Origin: JBASEY01 sp049652745
GTDB taxonomy: Bacteria > CSSED10-310
Assembly (NCBI GenBank): GCA_049652745.1
Contig: JBASEY010000021.1
Location: 1 to 64,000 of the forward strand
Length of the DNA stretch: 64,000 nt
Direction of reading: 5' to 3'
The translations under genes and the position numbers were made by a program. Position 1 is the first letter of the stretch. The number at the start of each line of letters is the position of its first letter. Below, one piece after another: positions 8,703 through 15,110 of this stretch. The notes under the pieces are model-generated. The model made no database searches and was not told the DNA's origin. It was given only the letters and a program-made list of their open reading frames with translations.

Positions 8703-9451
8703 AGCTGAGGGTGGCCAATATCGAATTTGCTTACAACAGTCGGCATGTATTATCGGATGTGAGTTTTTGTTTGGACCAAGGGCAAATGATGTGTGTCTTG
8801 GGAGTGAACGGCGCGGGAAAATCAACGTTGCTCAAGTGTATGAATCGCATTCTCAAACCCAAACATGGGTCGGTGCTGGTGGATGGTGAAGATTTGCTCC
8901 AGATGAACCAAAACAGCGTCGCTCAACGCATGGGATATGTGCCGCAACGCCACCCGGAAACACAACTGACGGTTTTCGAGGCGGTGCTGCTGGGGCGCAA
9001 GCCATATATCCGCTGGTCTCTGTCGGAGAGCGACTACATACTGGTGGAAGATATTATCGGCCAAATGGGGATTTCTGATCTGGCAGCAAGGCCGGTCAAC
9101 AACTTGAGCGGTGGCGAAGTCCAGAAAGTGATTGTTGCCCGAGCGCTCGCGCAGTCGCCGGCGGTGCTGCTGCTGGACGAACCGACAAGTAACTTGGATT
9201 TAAAAAATCAGCTCGAGGTGATAGGGCTGCTTCGGCGTGTCGTTGACGCTCAAGGGTTGGCGGCAGTGGTTGCGATTCATGACCTGAATATTGCCGCCAG
9301 GTTTGCCGACAAGTTCGTGTTCTTGAAAGACCGGAAAATTCATGCGGTATCGACTAAAAAAGATCTTAATCCGAAAATAATTCGAGAAGTTTATGGTGTG
9401 GAAGTTATTTTGGAAGAGATTGAGGGTCATACTATCATTGTACCATTGTAA
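8699..9451 (+). CDS. FecE-type ABC transporter ATP-binding protein
   Basis: A 250-residue ATPase of the iron/cobalamin importer class. Walker A GVNGAGKSTLL lies near residue 37, the Q-loop at YVPQRHPE, the signature NNLSGGEVQKV near 140, Walker B LLLDEPTSNLD near 160, and the switch histidine in VVAIHDLN. The ATG overlaps the permease stop by 4 bases (ATGA), a sign of translational coupling. It powers the permease encoded upstream. Confidence 0.94.
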   Translation: MKLRVANIEFAYNSRHVLSDVSFCLDQGQMMCVLGVNGAGKSTLLKCMNRILKPKHGSVLVDGEDLLQMNQNSVAQRMGYVPQRHPETQLTVFEAVLLGRKPYIRWSLSESDYILVEDIIGQMGISDLAARPVNNLSGGEVQKVIVARALAQSPAVLLLDEPTSNLDLKNQLEVIGLLRRVVDAQGLAAVVAIHDLNIAARFADKFVFLKDRKIHAVSTKKDLNPKIIREVYGVEVILEEIEGHTIIVPL

Positions 9452-9469
9452 ATTAATAAGGAGAAATAA

Positions 9470-10567
9470 ATGAAGAGAACAAACATTTTTGGTTTGTATA
9501 TCATTGTTAATGTTTTGGTAGTAGCTTCCGCCGGCGTGGCGGCATCGACGGTTACGGTGACGGATATGGCCAAGCGTCAGGTGACAGTTCCTTTTGATCC
9601 GGAACGAATTATTTGTCTTAGTCCCGGCGCGTTGAGATTGATTGTATATCTCCAGGCGGAGTCCAAGGTTGTCGGCGTAGAAGATATGGAAAAAATGAAT
9701 CCGGGCTATAGGCCATATTGGATTGCTCATCCTGAGCTTTGGGAATTGCCGAGCTGTGGACCGGGAGGCCCTGTCGGCATCAACAAAAAACCGGATCTTG
9801 AAGCCGTGCTTTCGGTTAAGCCGGAGGTGATATTCATCACGTACATGGACGCCTCTTTGGCGGATGAGGTGCAGCGGACGTTGAAAATTCCGGTTGTTGT
9901 GTTAAGTTATGGCGATTTTGGGACCTTTGACGACACCGTTTACGATGCCATGCGCATTGTTGGGAAGGTTTTGAATCGTGAAAAACGAGCTGAGGAAGTT
10001 GTGGCGTATATTGAATCCTTGCGAATGGATATGCGAATGCGAACGAAGGATATCTCCGAAGAGTCAAAACCTATTGTATATGTTGGTGGTATTGGGTACC
10101 GTGGGACTCAGGGTATTGAAAGTTCTGAGCAACAATATATTCCGTTTGAATGGATTGGAGCGAATAACGTAGCCAAGAAAGTTAAAGCCACCAGCGACGG
10201 TCATGTTGTTATAGACAAAGAAACTCTGTTGAAATTGAATCCGGATGTTATTTTTATCGATGGTGGTGGAATCGCTCATGTTAAGGAAGATTATCGCAAA
10301 AAGCCCGAAATTTTTGCTGTGCTGAAAGCGTTTGCGAACCGCCGGGTTCATACGCTGTATCCGTTCAATTGGTATATGACCAACATCGACACGACGTTGG
10401 CAGATGCTTATGCGATAGGCAAAATTTTATACGAAAAACAGTTTGACGACATCGATCCTCAACAAAAAGCGGATGAAATTTATACGTTTCTGGTTGGAAA
10501 ACCCGTGTATGAAAACATGCGAAAGGACTATGGCCATATCGGGCAAGTGGCCGACTTTTTGAATTGA
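9470..10567 (+). CDS. Periplasmic substrate-binding protein of the FecCD importer
   Basis: A 365-residue binding protein with a signal peptide (hydrophobic core about residues 8-22, cut near GVAAS). It has the two-lobed helical-backbone fold of iron-complex binding proteins. Typical features are VTVTDMAKRQVTVPFDPERII at the start, KPDLEAVLSVKPEVIFITY, and a second lobe with VVIDKETLLKLNPDVIFIDG. It follows the ATPase after 18 bases with an AAGGAGA ribosome site. The substrate cannot be read from the sequence; iron complexes are most likely for this family. No TonB receptor is adjacent. Confidence 0.9.
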   Translation: MKRTNIFGLYIIVNVLVVASAGVAASTVTVTDMAKRQVTVPFDPERIICLSPGALRLIVYLQAESKVVGVEDMEKMNPGYRPYWIAHPELWELPSCGPGGPVGINKKPDLEAVLSVKPEVIFITYMDASLADEVQRTLKIPVVVLSYGDFGTFDDTVYDAMRIVGKVLNREKRAEEVVAYIESLRMDMRMRTKDISEESKPIVYVGGIGYRGTQGIESSEQQYIPFEWIGANNVAKKVKATSDGHVVIDKETLLKLNPDVIFIDGGGIAHVKEDYRKKPEIFAVLKAFANRRVHTLYPFNWYMTNIDTTLADAYAIGKILYEKQFDDIDPQQKADEIYTFLVGKPVYENMRKDYGHIGQVADFLN

Positions 10568-10756
10568 TCGAAAAGTAATTCAAAACAAATACATTTAACT
10601 TTAGGACAGCAAGTTCGTAGTTCTTTAACTTGGCGATTGGAAATTGGACACTGGATATTGAAACATCCACCCCTTACCCCTTACGCCCTACCTCTGAACC
10701 ATTCCAGATGTCTGTCCCTTAATTTGTTTTCAATGACTTTCCGAAGTCTGTCCCCG

Positions 10757-10841
10757 AATTAACGAATAAGCACGCTGATATGCAGGCAGGACAATTTTGT
10801 TGCCGACCATCATCTTTTCTAATAGTTGTCGAGGCTTCCAT
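10757..10841 (-). pseudogene. DUF262 N-terminal cassette fragment, copy 1
   Basis: A decayed copy of the short reading frame described at 14935-15016, following an attC on the minus strand. One extra base after the AGAAAA run shifts the frame. It is cut off at the GGGGACAGACTTCGG repeat at 10743-10757. Confidence 0.6.
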
Positions 10842-10867
10842 CTTTCATGGCTCATTTCGATTCTGTG

Positions 10868-10942
10868 ACATAACACTCCGCATAACCGGCTGGCAATGGA
10901 GCAAAGCGGAATTGCCAGACCGAGTTGATACGGTTGTTCGGC
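10868..10942 (-). other. attC-like site after the YTGPGGG cassette
   Basis: On the minus strand, GCCGAAC opens and GTTATGT closes a 75-base site. The inner arms CTGGCAATTCCGC and its partner ending CCATTGCCAG can form an imperfect hairpin. It starts just after the stop codon of the repeat protein. Confidence 0.65.
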
Positions 10943-10946
10943 ATTC

Positions 10947-11348
10947 TTATAGGTACTGCTCGATCAAATCGGCTTGGGCATGCATTCCCCTATTTCGTAG
11001 TTCTTGCACAAAGACCTCCCAAGGCGGGATATTACTCATGTACGGCGACTCGGTAGGTCCTGTATACATCCCACCACCAGGCCCAGTGTATAGTCCGCCA
11101 CCCGGACCGGTATAAAGCCCGCCTCCTGGACCAGTGTAGAGCCCTCCATCTGGACCTGTATACAAACCACCGCCTGGTCCTGTGTAGAGCCCACCTCCAG
11201 GTCCCGTATACAATCCGCCTCCCGGGCCGGTGTACAAACCTCCACCAGGCCCAGTGTAAGCTCCACCGCCTGGTCCCGTATAGAGACCTCCGCCTGGTCC
11301 CGTATATCTACCACCTCCAGGTCCAGTGTATTGATCACGTGGCCACAT
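10947..11348 (-). CDS. YTGPGGG tandem-repeat protein (cassette gene)
   Basis: A 133-residue protein that is mostly twelve tandem copies of an eight-residue unit, YTGPGGGL (last one incomplete, single-residue variants R, A, M and D). A short lead MWPRDQ precedes it, and a C-terminal tail reads PPWEVFVQELRNRGM...DLIEQYL, predicted helical. The repeats should form a beta-rich solenoid or petal structure. I do not know the function. The start at 11348 is chosen because AAAGGAGG lies 7 bases upstream; an earlier in-frame ATG at 11372 lies at the platform junction. The 24-bp DNA unit is imperfect in third positions, so the repeat is selected at protein level. It is the first cassette behind platform A. 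Confidence 0.8.
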   Translation of the reverse strand: MWPRDQYTGPGGGRYTGPGGGLYTGPGGGAYTGPGGGLYTGPGGGLYTGPGGGLYTGPGGGLYTGPDGGLYTGPGGGLYTGPGGGLYTGPGGGMYTGPTESPYMSNIPPWEVFVQELRNRGMHAQADLIEQYL

Positions 11349-11367
11349 CGATTTTCCTCCTTTGCAA

Positions 11368-11535
11368 AACAATGTTTATATGGTTTCTTCATAACTCCTT
11401 TGGGCTACACCATGCCGGTATAATACCCCATCTGTAATCCTCGCGCAACACCTGCATTTACAGAAGATCAGGCCATGTTCTACACTGAACAGGGGGCGAT
11501 ATATGGTTTCCATTTAAGACACCTTCGCGTCTCCT
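11368..11535 (-). other. attI-like platform A
   Basis: On the minus strand this 168-base block runs from just after the integrase-fragment stop to the boundary CATTGTT (GTT at 11368-11370), beyond which the cassette is unrelated to the other platforms. It includes a promoter-like pair and a short frame, AAAGGAGTT then ATGAAGAAACCATATAAACA, which could act like the leader ORF of class 1 attI sites. The distance from the integrase stop is the same as in platforms C and D. Confidence 0.75.
11420..11448 (-). promoter_or_regulatory. Cassette promoter in platform A
   Basis: Minus strand: TTGCGC (11448-11443), a 17-base spacer and TATTAT (11425-11420), pointing into the cassette about 50 bases away. 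Position and spacing are the same in all four platforms. Confidence 0.55.
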
Positions 11536-11696
11536 CTACAAATCGTCCATCGGACTTTTGACGCCCTTGCCGCCCCGGTTCAGGACATGGGTGTAAATCA
11601 TCGTAGTCTTGACGTTCTTGTGACCGAGAAGTTTGTCCTGATGTCGAAGCCCGATTCCAGGAGTTGCGTGGCGAAAGAATGACGGAATGTATTTTT
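11536..11696 (-). pseudogene. intI: Integron integrase 3' fragment, copy A
   Basis: The minus strand encodes KNTFRHSFATQLLESGFDIRT and then, after a frame change, KLLGHKNVKTTMIYTHVLN followed by RGGKGVKSPMDDL and a stop. This is the C-terminal end of IntI-type tyrosine recombinases, including the nucleophile in the MIYTHV motif. Against copy C, 7 bases (GTTCAGG) are missing after DIRT, which breaks the frame. The 5' side stops abruptly at a GGGACAGACTTCGG repeat. It is followed directly by platform A. Confidence 0.85.
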
Positions 11697-11742
11697 CCGA
11701 AGTCTGTCCCTTAATTTTTTTCAATGACTTTCCGAAGTCTGT

Positions 11743-11826
11743 CAATTAACGAATAAGCACGCTGATATGCAGGCAGAACAATTTTGTTGCCAGCCATCAT
11801 CTTTCTAATAGCTGTCGAAGCATCCA
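11743..11826 (-). pseudogene. DUF262 N-terminal cassette fragment, copy 2
   Basis: Minus strand: MDASTAIRKMMAGNK followed by IVLPAYQRAYSLI, the beginning of a DUF262 (GmrS-like) domain with its PAYQRAYS motif. After about 28 codons the sequence runs into the GACAGACTTCGG repeat and the rest of the gene is missing. It follows an attC site, as a cassette should. Confidence 0.65.
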
Positions 11827-11853
11827 TCTTTCATGGCTCATTTTGATTCTGTG

Positions 11854-11913
11854 ACATAACGACGCTAATCAGCTGTGTAGCTTTTAGCGTCGGCTGAATT
11901 AGCCTTGTTATGC
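11854..11913 (-). other. attC-like site of the 11865-12704 cassette
   Basis: Minus strand: GCATAAC opens and GTTATGT closes a 60-base site with inner arms CTAATTCAGCCGACGCTAA and its partner CAGCTGATTAGCGTC. The coding region of the cassette runs almost through it, a common cassette habit. Confidence 0.7.
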
Positions 11914-12704
11914 GTTTCATTCAACTTTTCTTTGGTTATTTGAACCAAATCATAAACACCTTTGGAATAATTCTTGAACTTCTCTTTTCGTGTGATATGT
12001 GTGGATAAAGGATGCTCTAGTTCTAAGATAATAATTCGCTGGTTTCCTAAAATTCGATACCGGTCATGCGAAATGAGGTTTTCAAAAGAACCAAGACTTT
12101 CACAGAACGAAGGCCAAAGGAAAAAGGAAAAGCAAATCAATGTATGACAGCTAAATCGTTGAAGCTCATTGGCGAATTTTTTAGAGCAATTCGAGTACAT
12201 TGCCCAAGAAGGCTTGCTTCGCCCGTCCTTAGAGTTTGTGGAACACTTGATGACGTTTGTTAAGCCACAATATTGAAAGCCGCTGATAATTTGCTCGAAA
12301 GAAATCTGAGTTTCATTCTTAATGAGTGGCTTGCCCGTCAAATACTCGCGGTACAAAAAAGAGAGCAGTGGAACGTAATAATAAAAGGGTGACCCTCCGT
12401 AATGTTCGCTCTTAAAGATCTTAAATTTGCCATGCTTTAGGTAGTCGTCAATGGCAATCTCTACGAGCTCATCAATTGCCGTAAAGCTTTCATTCCCGCC
12501 GTTCAGATTTATCCCTGCAAATATTAACCCATCATATTCTGGCCCGAAAAATGGGAAATATGGAACCTGTAGATAGGATGTTTTTAAAGAATCAAAGCCA
12601 GTCCAGCATGCTTCCGCAGAATCACATGCAGACTGCAAATCTGACTTGGTTCCGTAAATGGAAAGGAATAGTTCTGGGGATAAACAATTTTTGTTTAGAA
12701 TCAT
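11865..12704 (-). CDS. Cassette protein, possibly uracil-DNA-glycosylase-like
   Basis: A 279-residue soluble protein. The middle resembles the uracil-DNA glycosylase superfamily: FAGINLNGGNES near residue 62 could be the first motif, LTNVIKCSTNS near 150 the second strand with its following loop, and LELEHPLSTH near 232 the terminal HP motif. The similarity is by eye and weak, and catalytic residues cannot be confirmed. The ribosome site AAGGAG is 7-8 bases before the ATG. The C-terminal residues NSADAKSYTAD are encoded inside the attC. It is the only cassette between platform B and the next DUF262 fragment. If the glycosylase reading is wrong it is an unknown cassette protein. Confidence 0.65.
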   Translation of the reverse strand: MILNKNCLSPELFLSIYGTKSDLQSACDSAEACWTGFDSLKTSYLQVPYFPFFGPEYDGLIFAGINLNGGNESFTAIDELVEIAIDDYLKHGKFKIFKSEHYGGSPFYYYVPLLSFLYREYLTGKPLIKNETQISFEQIISGFQYCGLTNVIKCSTNSKDGRSKPSWAMYSNCSKKFANELQRFSCHTLICFSFFLWPSFCESLGSFENLISHDRYRILGNQRIIILELEHPLSTHITRKEKFKNYSKGVYDLVQITKEKLNETHNKANSADAKSYTAD

Positions 12705-12725
12705 TAGAGTTTACTCCTTCTACAT

Positions 12726-12871
12726 AACAATGTTTATATGGTTTCTTCATAACACCTTTGGGCCGCGCTATCGCGGTATAATACCCCAACTGTAATCCTC
12801 CAGCAATACCGGCATTTACAGAAGATCAGGCCATATTCTACACTGAACACGGGGGGATATATGGTTTCCAT
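12726..12871 (-). other. attI-like platform B (no integrase fragment)
   Basis: Same conserved block as platforms A, C and D, ending in CATTGTT with GTT at 12726-12728. Unlike the others it is not preceded by integrase sequence: it joins, at about 12872-12878, to the attC of the zinc-ribbon cassette. Its leader frame MKKPYKHC is kept. Confidence 0.75.
12778..12806 (-). promoter_or_regulatory. Cassette promoter in platform B
   Basis: Minus strand: TTGCTG (12806-12801), a 17-base spacer and TATTAT (12783-12778), directed at the glycosylase-like cassette. Confidence 0.5.
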
Positions 12872-12878
12872 CTCTTCA

Positions 12879-12938
12879 TTCCAGCACTTGAGTTAACCCG
12901 CGCTGCGAAGCGGCGTCGGCTTGAATGAATTGTTAGGC
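12879..12938 (-). other. attC site of the zinc-ribbon cassette, degenerate end
   Basis: Minus strand: GCCTAACAATTCATTCAAG, then CCGACGCCGCTTCGCAGCGC and GGGTTAACTCAAG. From memory this is very close to the attC of the aadA resistance cassettes. The closing GTTRRRY is replaced by GCTGGAA, so the site is probably a poor recombination substrate. The stop codon of the zinc-ribbon gene lies inside it. Confidence 0.85.
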
Positions 12939-13409
12939 GTTACCGCCTTGGCTTGCAAGCTGTTTCATAAGTTTTATAGCCTTGCGCGCTTTACTTTGCG
13001 CTTCACCGCCAATGTTAAACGCAACAAGCTGCCCGCCCCGGACGTTTTGTTTGCCAGATCCGGTGATCTTAAAACGACCAGCCTCAAGCTCTTCAATATT
13101 GAGCGAACAAGAAATTCCACTCCATGAACCCCAGCTAATTCCTGTCTGGAAGGTTACAAGACCAAGATTTTCGTTGACGTTATCGATCTTCCATCCCAAT
13201 CGCTGGATTGCACGCATTGCCAATTTGACCACCATAGTCATGGTGCCAGTAAAAGTATCTGAATTGGGGTCGTAACTGACGCGAACTTGCGGCTGCGTTA
13301 CCTGCACTTGATTATGCGTTGATGACGAAACTGGCGCACCACAGCCGGGACAAAACGCTGCTTTATCAGAAATTTCGCGCCCGCATTCAGAGCAATGTAC
13401 CAATGCCAT
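12933..13409 (-). CDS. Zinc-ribbon cassette protein
   Basis: A 158-residue protein with an N-terminal zinc ribbon (Cys 6, 9, 20, 23 in HCSEC and FCPGCG). A short polar linker follows, then an alpha-beta domain (about residues 50-150) with a VVKLAMRAIQRLGWKID helix and several beta strands. The ribbon probably binds zinc; the role of the rest is unknown. The start at 13409 is set by AAGGAGG 6 bases upstream; a longer frame upstream would run through the preceding attC. It is the second gene behind platform C. Confidence 0.8.
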   Translation of the reverse strand: MALVHCSECGREISDKAAFCPGCGAPVSSSTHNQVQVTQPQVRVSYDPNSDTFTGTMTMVVKLAMRAIQRLGWKIDNVNENLGLVTFQTGISWGSWSGISCSLNIEELEAGRFKITGSGKQNVRGGQLVAFNIGGEAQSKARKAIKLMKQLASQGGNA

Positions 13410-13430
13410 GTTATTCCTCCTTGTTGTAAC

Positions 13431-13510
13431 GCCCAACGCCCGAACTAACCGTTCCGGCAAGACGCGCCGGTGGCGCTAATTGACAGATACCGTTCATTTC
13501 GTTGTTAGTC
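13431..13510 (-). other. attC site after the FMN reductase-like cassette
   Basis: Minus strand: GACTAAC opens and GTTGGGC closes an 80-base site, with inner arms GCGCCACCGGCGCG and GCCGGAACGGTTAG. Both ends fit the RYYYAAC and GTTRRRY consensus. The reductase-like gene stops 16 bases inside it. Confidence 0.85.
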
Positions 13511-14030
13511 TTTTTCCTAGCACCTTCGCCCTGTAGAGGTAACGCTCTATTCCTCTGTGCTCCACGGCACCGGCATACATGGTGCCGACAGTCTTCGCGT
13601 TGAGTGAATTAGCAATCGTGTCTTTGATTAGCGGGGTCGCTGCATCGCAGAAATGCTTGAGAATGGGCGGCACCGAGCCTGATACCACAAGGATCACCGC
13701 CCTGCGCTTCTTGCCCGATCTTGGCACGGGGCAGCCGGCGATGGTGAGCACCTTCCCTTCCGGCTTTGCGAAGGTCCAGCAAATCCGTTCCAAGAACGTC
13801 GTCAAGATACCTGTGGCATAACCCATATGCACAGGCGTGCCGAAGATGAGGGCGTCAGAATTCAGCACATCTTCTGAAATCGTTTTCATGTCGTCATCTA
13901 TCGGGCATGGGGCAACGTCTGCATCCGTCGGGCTATCCCTGCATGCCAGGCAGTTCCGGCAGAACCGGATGTCGTAGTCAATCAGGTGCAGCGCATTGTT
14001 AGATGACGATATCACAATCAACTCTTCCAT
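13494..14030 (-). CDS. Flavodoxin-fold NADPH-dependent FMN reductase, N-terminally truncated
   Basis: A 178-residue frame that matches the multimeric flavodoxin / NADPH-dependent FMN reductase family from its second strand on: RFCRNCLACRD, DALIFGTPVHMGYATG (the flavin-contacting loop) and GKVLTIAGCPVP. The first 30 or so residues, which should form the phosphate-binding GSPR loop, are missing. The frame begins inside the last 13 bases of the upstream gene, so it looks like a deletion fusion between two cassettes. Without the FMN phosphate loop it is probably inactive. Confidence 0.7.
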   Translation of the reverse strand: MEELIVISSSNNALHLIDYDIRFCRNCLACRDSPTDADVAPCPIDDDMKTISEDVLNSDALIFGTPVHMGYATGILTTFLERICWTFAKPEGKVLTIAGCPVPRSGKKRRAVILVVSGSVPPILKHFCDAATPLIKDTIANSLNAKTVGTMYAGAVEHRGIERYLYRAKVLGKRLTTK

Positions 14031-14578
14031 TCGTTCGGATCCTTGAGATTAATTCTTATTAAGTCCCCGCTCTTAAGGCCTAAATTGCTGTGTCCAAGAT
14101 CCGATCGGATAGCTTGGTACATTCGGTCAGCTGCAACAAGAATGTTCTCACCTGAAGCTGCTGCTGTGCGAAATTTGATCCAAGCTGAGATCACACGAGG
14201 AGAACTCCAAAGGATGAGCCCTCTGTTAAGTTTAATAATTTCCTTTTTTGCCCATTCGGGCGGATCCGTGGCTGCCTCCGACCCTGGAATAGTGCTTTCT
14301 TCTAGAAATCTCTCGACGATATTGAAGAAAGTGTTATATACCTCAATTTTGCTTGGCCTATGGCTCTCGGCGATATCTCGGCTCTTGGATTGCCATTGTG
14401 CGTACCACAGCCCCACTAAGCCAATTACTGCGGTGACGACTGCACCAGCGATCGCAGGATCGAGAGATTTGAACCAAGCAGCAATGAGTAAAAATAATTT
14501 ACAAACTACGCGCAATAGTACCCCTATAACTAGGAGCACGAATACTCCTATAAGTAGCTGCTTACGTTTCATTTTCAT
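14018..14578 (-). CDS. Small membrane-anchored cassette protein
   Basis: A protein of about 186 residues with two transmembrane segments near the N-terminus (about residues 6-32 and 40-60). A soluble region with YNTFFNIVERFLEE and IKLNRGLILWSSPRVISAW follows, probably cytoplasmic. I do not recognise the family. It begins only 3-9 bases past the platform C boundary and has no ribosome site of its own, so translation may depend on the leader frame in the platform (KKPYKHC runs in frame into it). It overlaps the truncated reductase by 13 bases, which suggests its own C-terminus may also be altered. Confidence 0.6.
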   Translation of the reverse strand: MKMKRKQLLIGVFVLLVIGVLLRVVCKLFLLIAAWFKSLDPAIAGAVVTAVIGLVGLWYAQWQSKSRDIAESHRPSKIEVYNTFFNIVERFLEESTIPGSEAATDPPEWAKKEIIKLNRGLILWSSPRVISAWIKFRTAAASGENILVAADRMYQAIRSDLGHSNLGLKSGDLIRINLKDPNEWKS

Positions 14579-14580
14579 CC

Positions 14581-14748
14581 AACAATGTTTATATGGTTTC
14601 TTTATAACACCTTTGGGTCGCACAATCTCAGTATAATACCCAATCTGTAATCCTCCCGCAACACCTGCATTTACAGAAGATCAGGCCTTGTTCTAAACTG
14701 AACATGGGGAGATATATGGTTTCCATATAAGATACCTTTGCTCCTCCT
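14581..14748 (-). other. attI-like platform C
   Basis: Conserved block from the integrase-fragment stop to CATTGTT (GTT at 14581-14583). The leader start codon is ATA here instead of ATG. Otherwise it aligns without gaps to platform A, with scattered substitutions. Confidence 0.75.
14633..14661 (-). promoter_or_regulatory. Cassette promoter in platform C
   Basis: Minus strand: TTGCGG (14661-14656), a 17-base spacer and TATTAT (14638-14633), reading into the membrane-protein cassette. Confidence 0.55.
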
Positions 14749-14916
14749 CTACAAAGCGTCCATCGGACTTTTGACGCCTTTGCCGCCCCGGTTCAGGACA
14801 TGGGTGTAAATCATCGTAGTCTTGCCGTCCTTGTGACCGAGAAGTTCCTGAACTGTCCTGATGTCGTAGCCCGATCCCAGGAGGTGCGTGGCGAAGGAAA
14901 GATGGAATGTGTTTTT
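14749..14916 (-). pseudogene. intI: Integron integrase 3' fragment, copy C
   Basis: Minus strand: KNTFHLSFATHLLGSGYDI, then RTVQELLGHKDGKTTMIYT and HVLNRGGKGVKSPMDAL with a TAG stop. The ELLGHK and MIYTHVLNRGG motifs are diagnostic of IntI C-termini, and the nucleophile tyrosine is kept. The fragment is in one frame but starts abruptly at the GGGGACAGACTTCGGA repeat (14917-14936). Upstream of that lies DUF262 sequence, so the catalytic core is missing. Confidence 0.9.
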
Positions 14917-14934
14917 CCGAAGTCTGTCCCCAAA

Positions 14935-15016
14935 TTAACGAATAAGCACGCTGATATGCAGGCAGGACAATTTTGTTGCCAGCCATCATTTTTCTAATAG
15001 TTGTCGAGGCATCCAT
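14935..15016 (-). pseudogene. DUF262 N-terminal cassette fragment, copy 3
   Basis: Minus strand: MDASTTIRKMMAGNKIVLP, then AYQRAYSLI. The PAYQRAYS motif marks the N-terminus of DUF262 / GmrS-like proteins, often part of modification-dependent restriction systems. Only 27 codons remain before the GGGGACAGAC repeat and the integrase fragment. The attC of the RsgA cassette is immediately upstream. Confidence 0.65.
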
Positions 15017-15042
15017 CTTTCATGGCTCATTTTGATTCTGTG

Positions 15043-15101
15043 ACATAACGAGCGGCTCAGGCGCACGGCTATAGGCCGTCCGCTGGATTTGCTGGTTCGG
15101 T
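15043..15101 (-). other. attC-like site of the RsgA cassette
   Basis: Minus strand: ACCGAAC opens and GTTATGT closes a 59-base site. The inner part CAGCGGACGGCCTATAGCCG with GTGCGCCTGAGCCGCTC forms a hairpin around CTATAG. It starts 10 bases after the RsgA stop. Confidence 0.75.
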
Positions 15102-15110
15102 GTTTGTATT

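Noticed and set aside
11072..11330. A regular 24-bp repeat that could suggest a CRISPR array
   Set aside because: There are no spacers. The units run directly into each other and encode the YTGPGGGL repeats in one open frame with third-position variation.
11536..11745. A 69-codon frame ending in an integrase-like C-terminus, as a possible intact small gene
   Set aside because: Its N-terminal part is out-of-frame sequence from the GGGACAGAC repeat and the shifted half of the integrase fragment. It is a chimera caused by a 7-bp deletion.
14693..15016. A 107-codon frame starting with DUF262 sequence
   Set aside because: After 27 codons it crosses the GGGGACAGAC repeat and reads the integrase fragment in the wrong frame, so it is not a real protein beyond the fragment.
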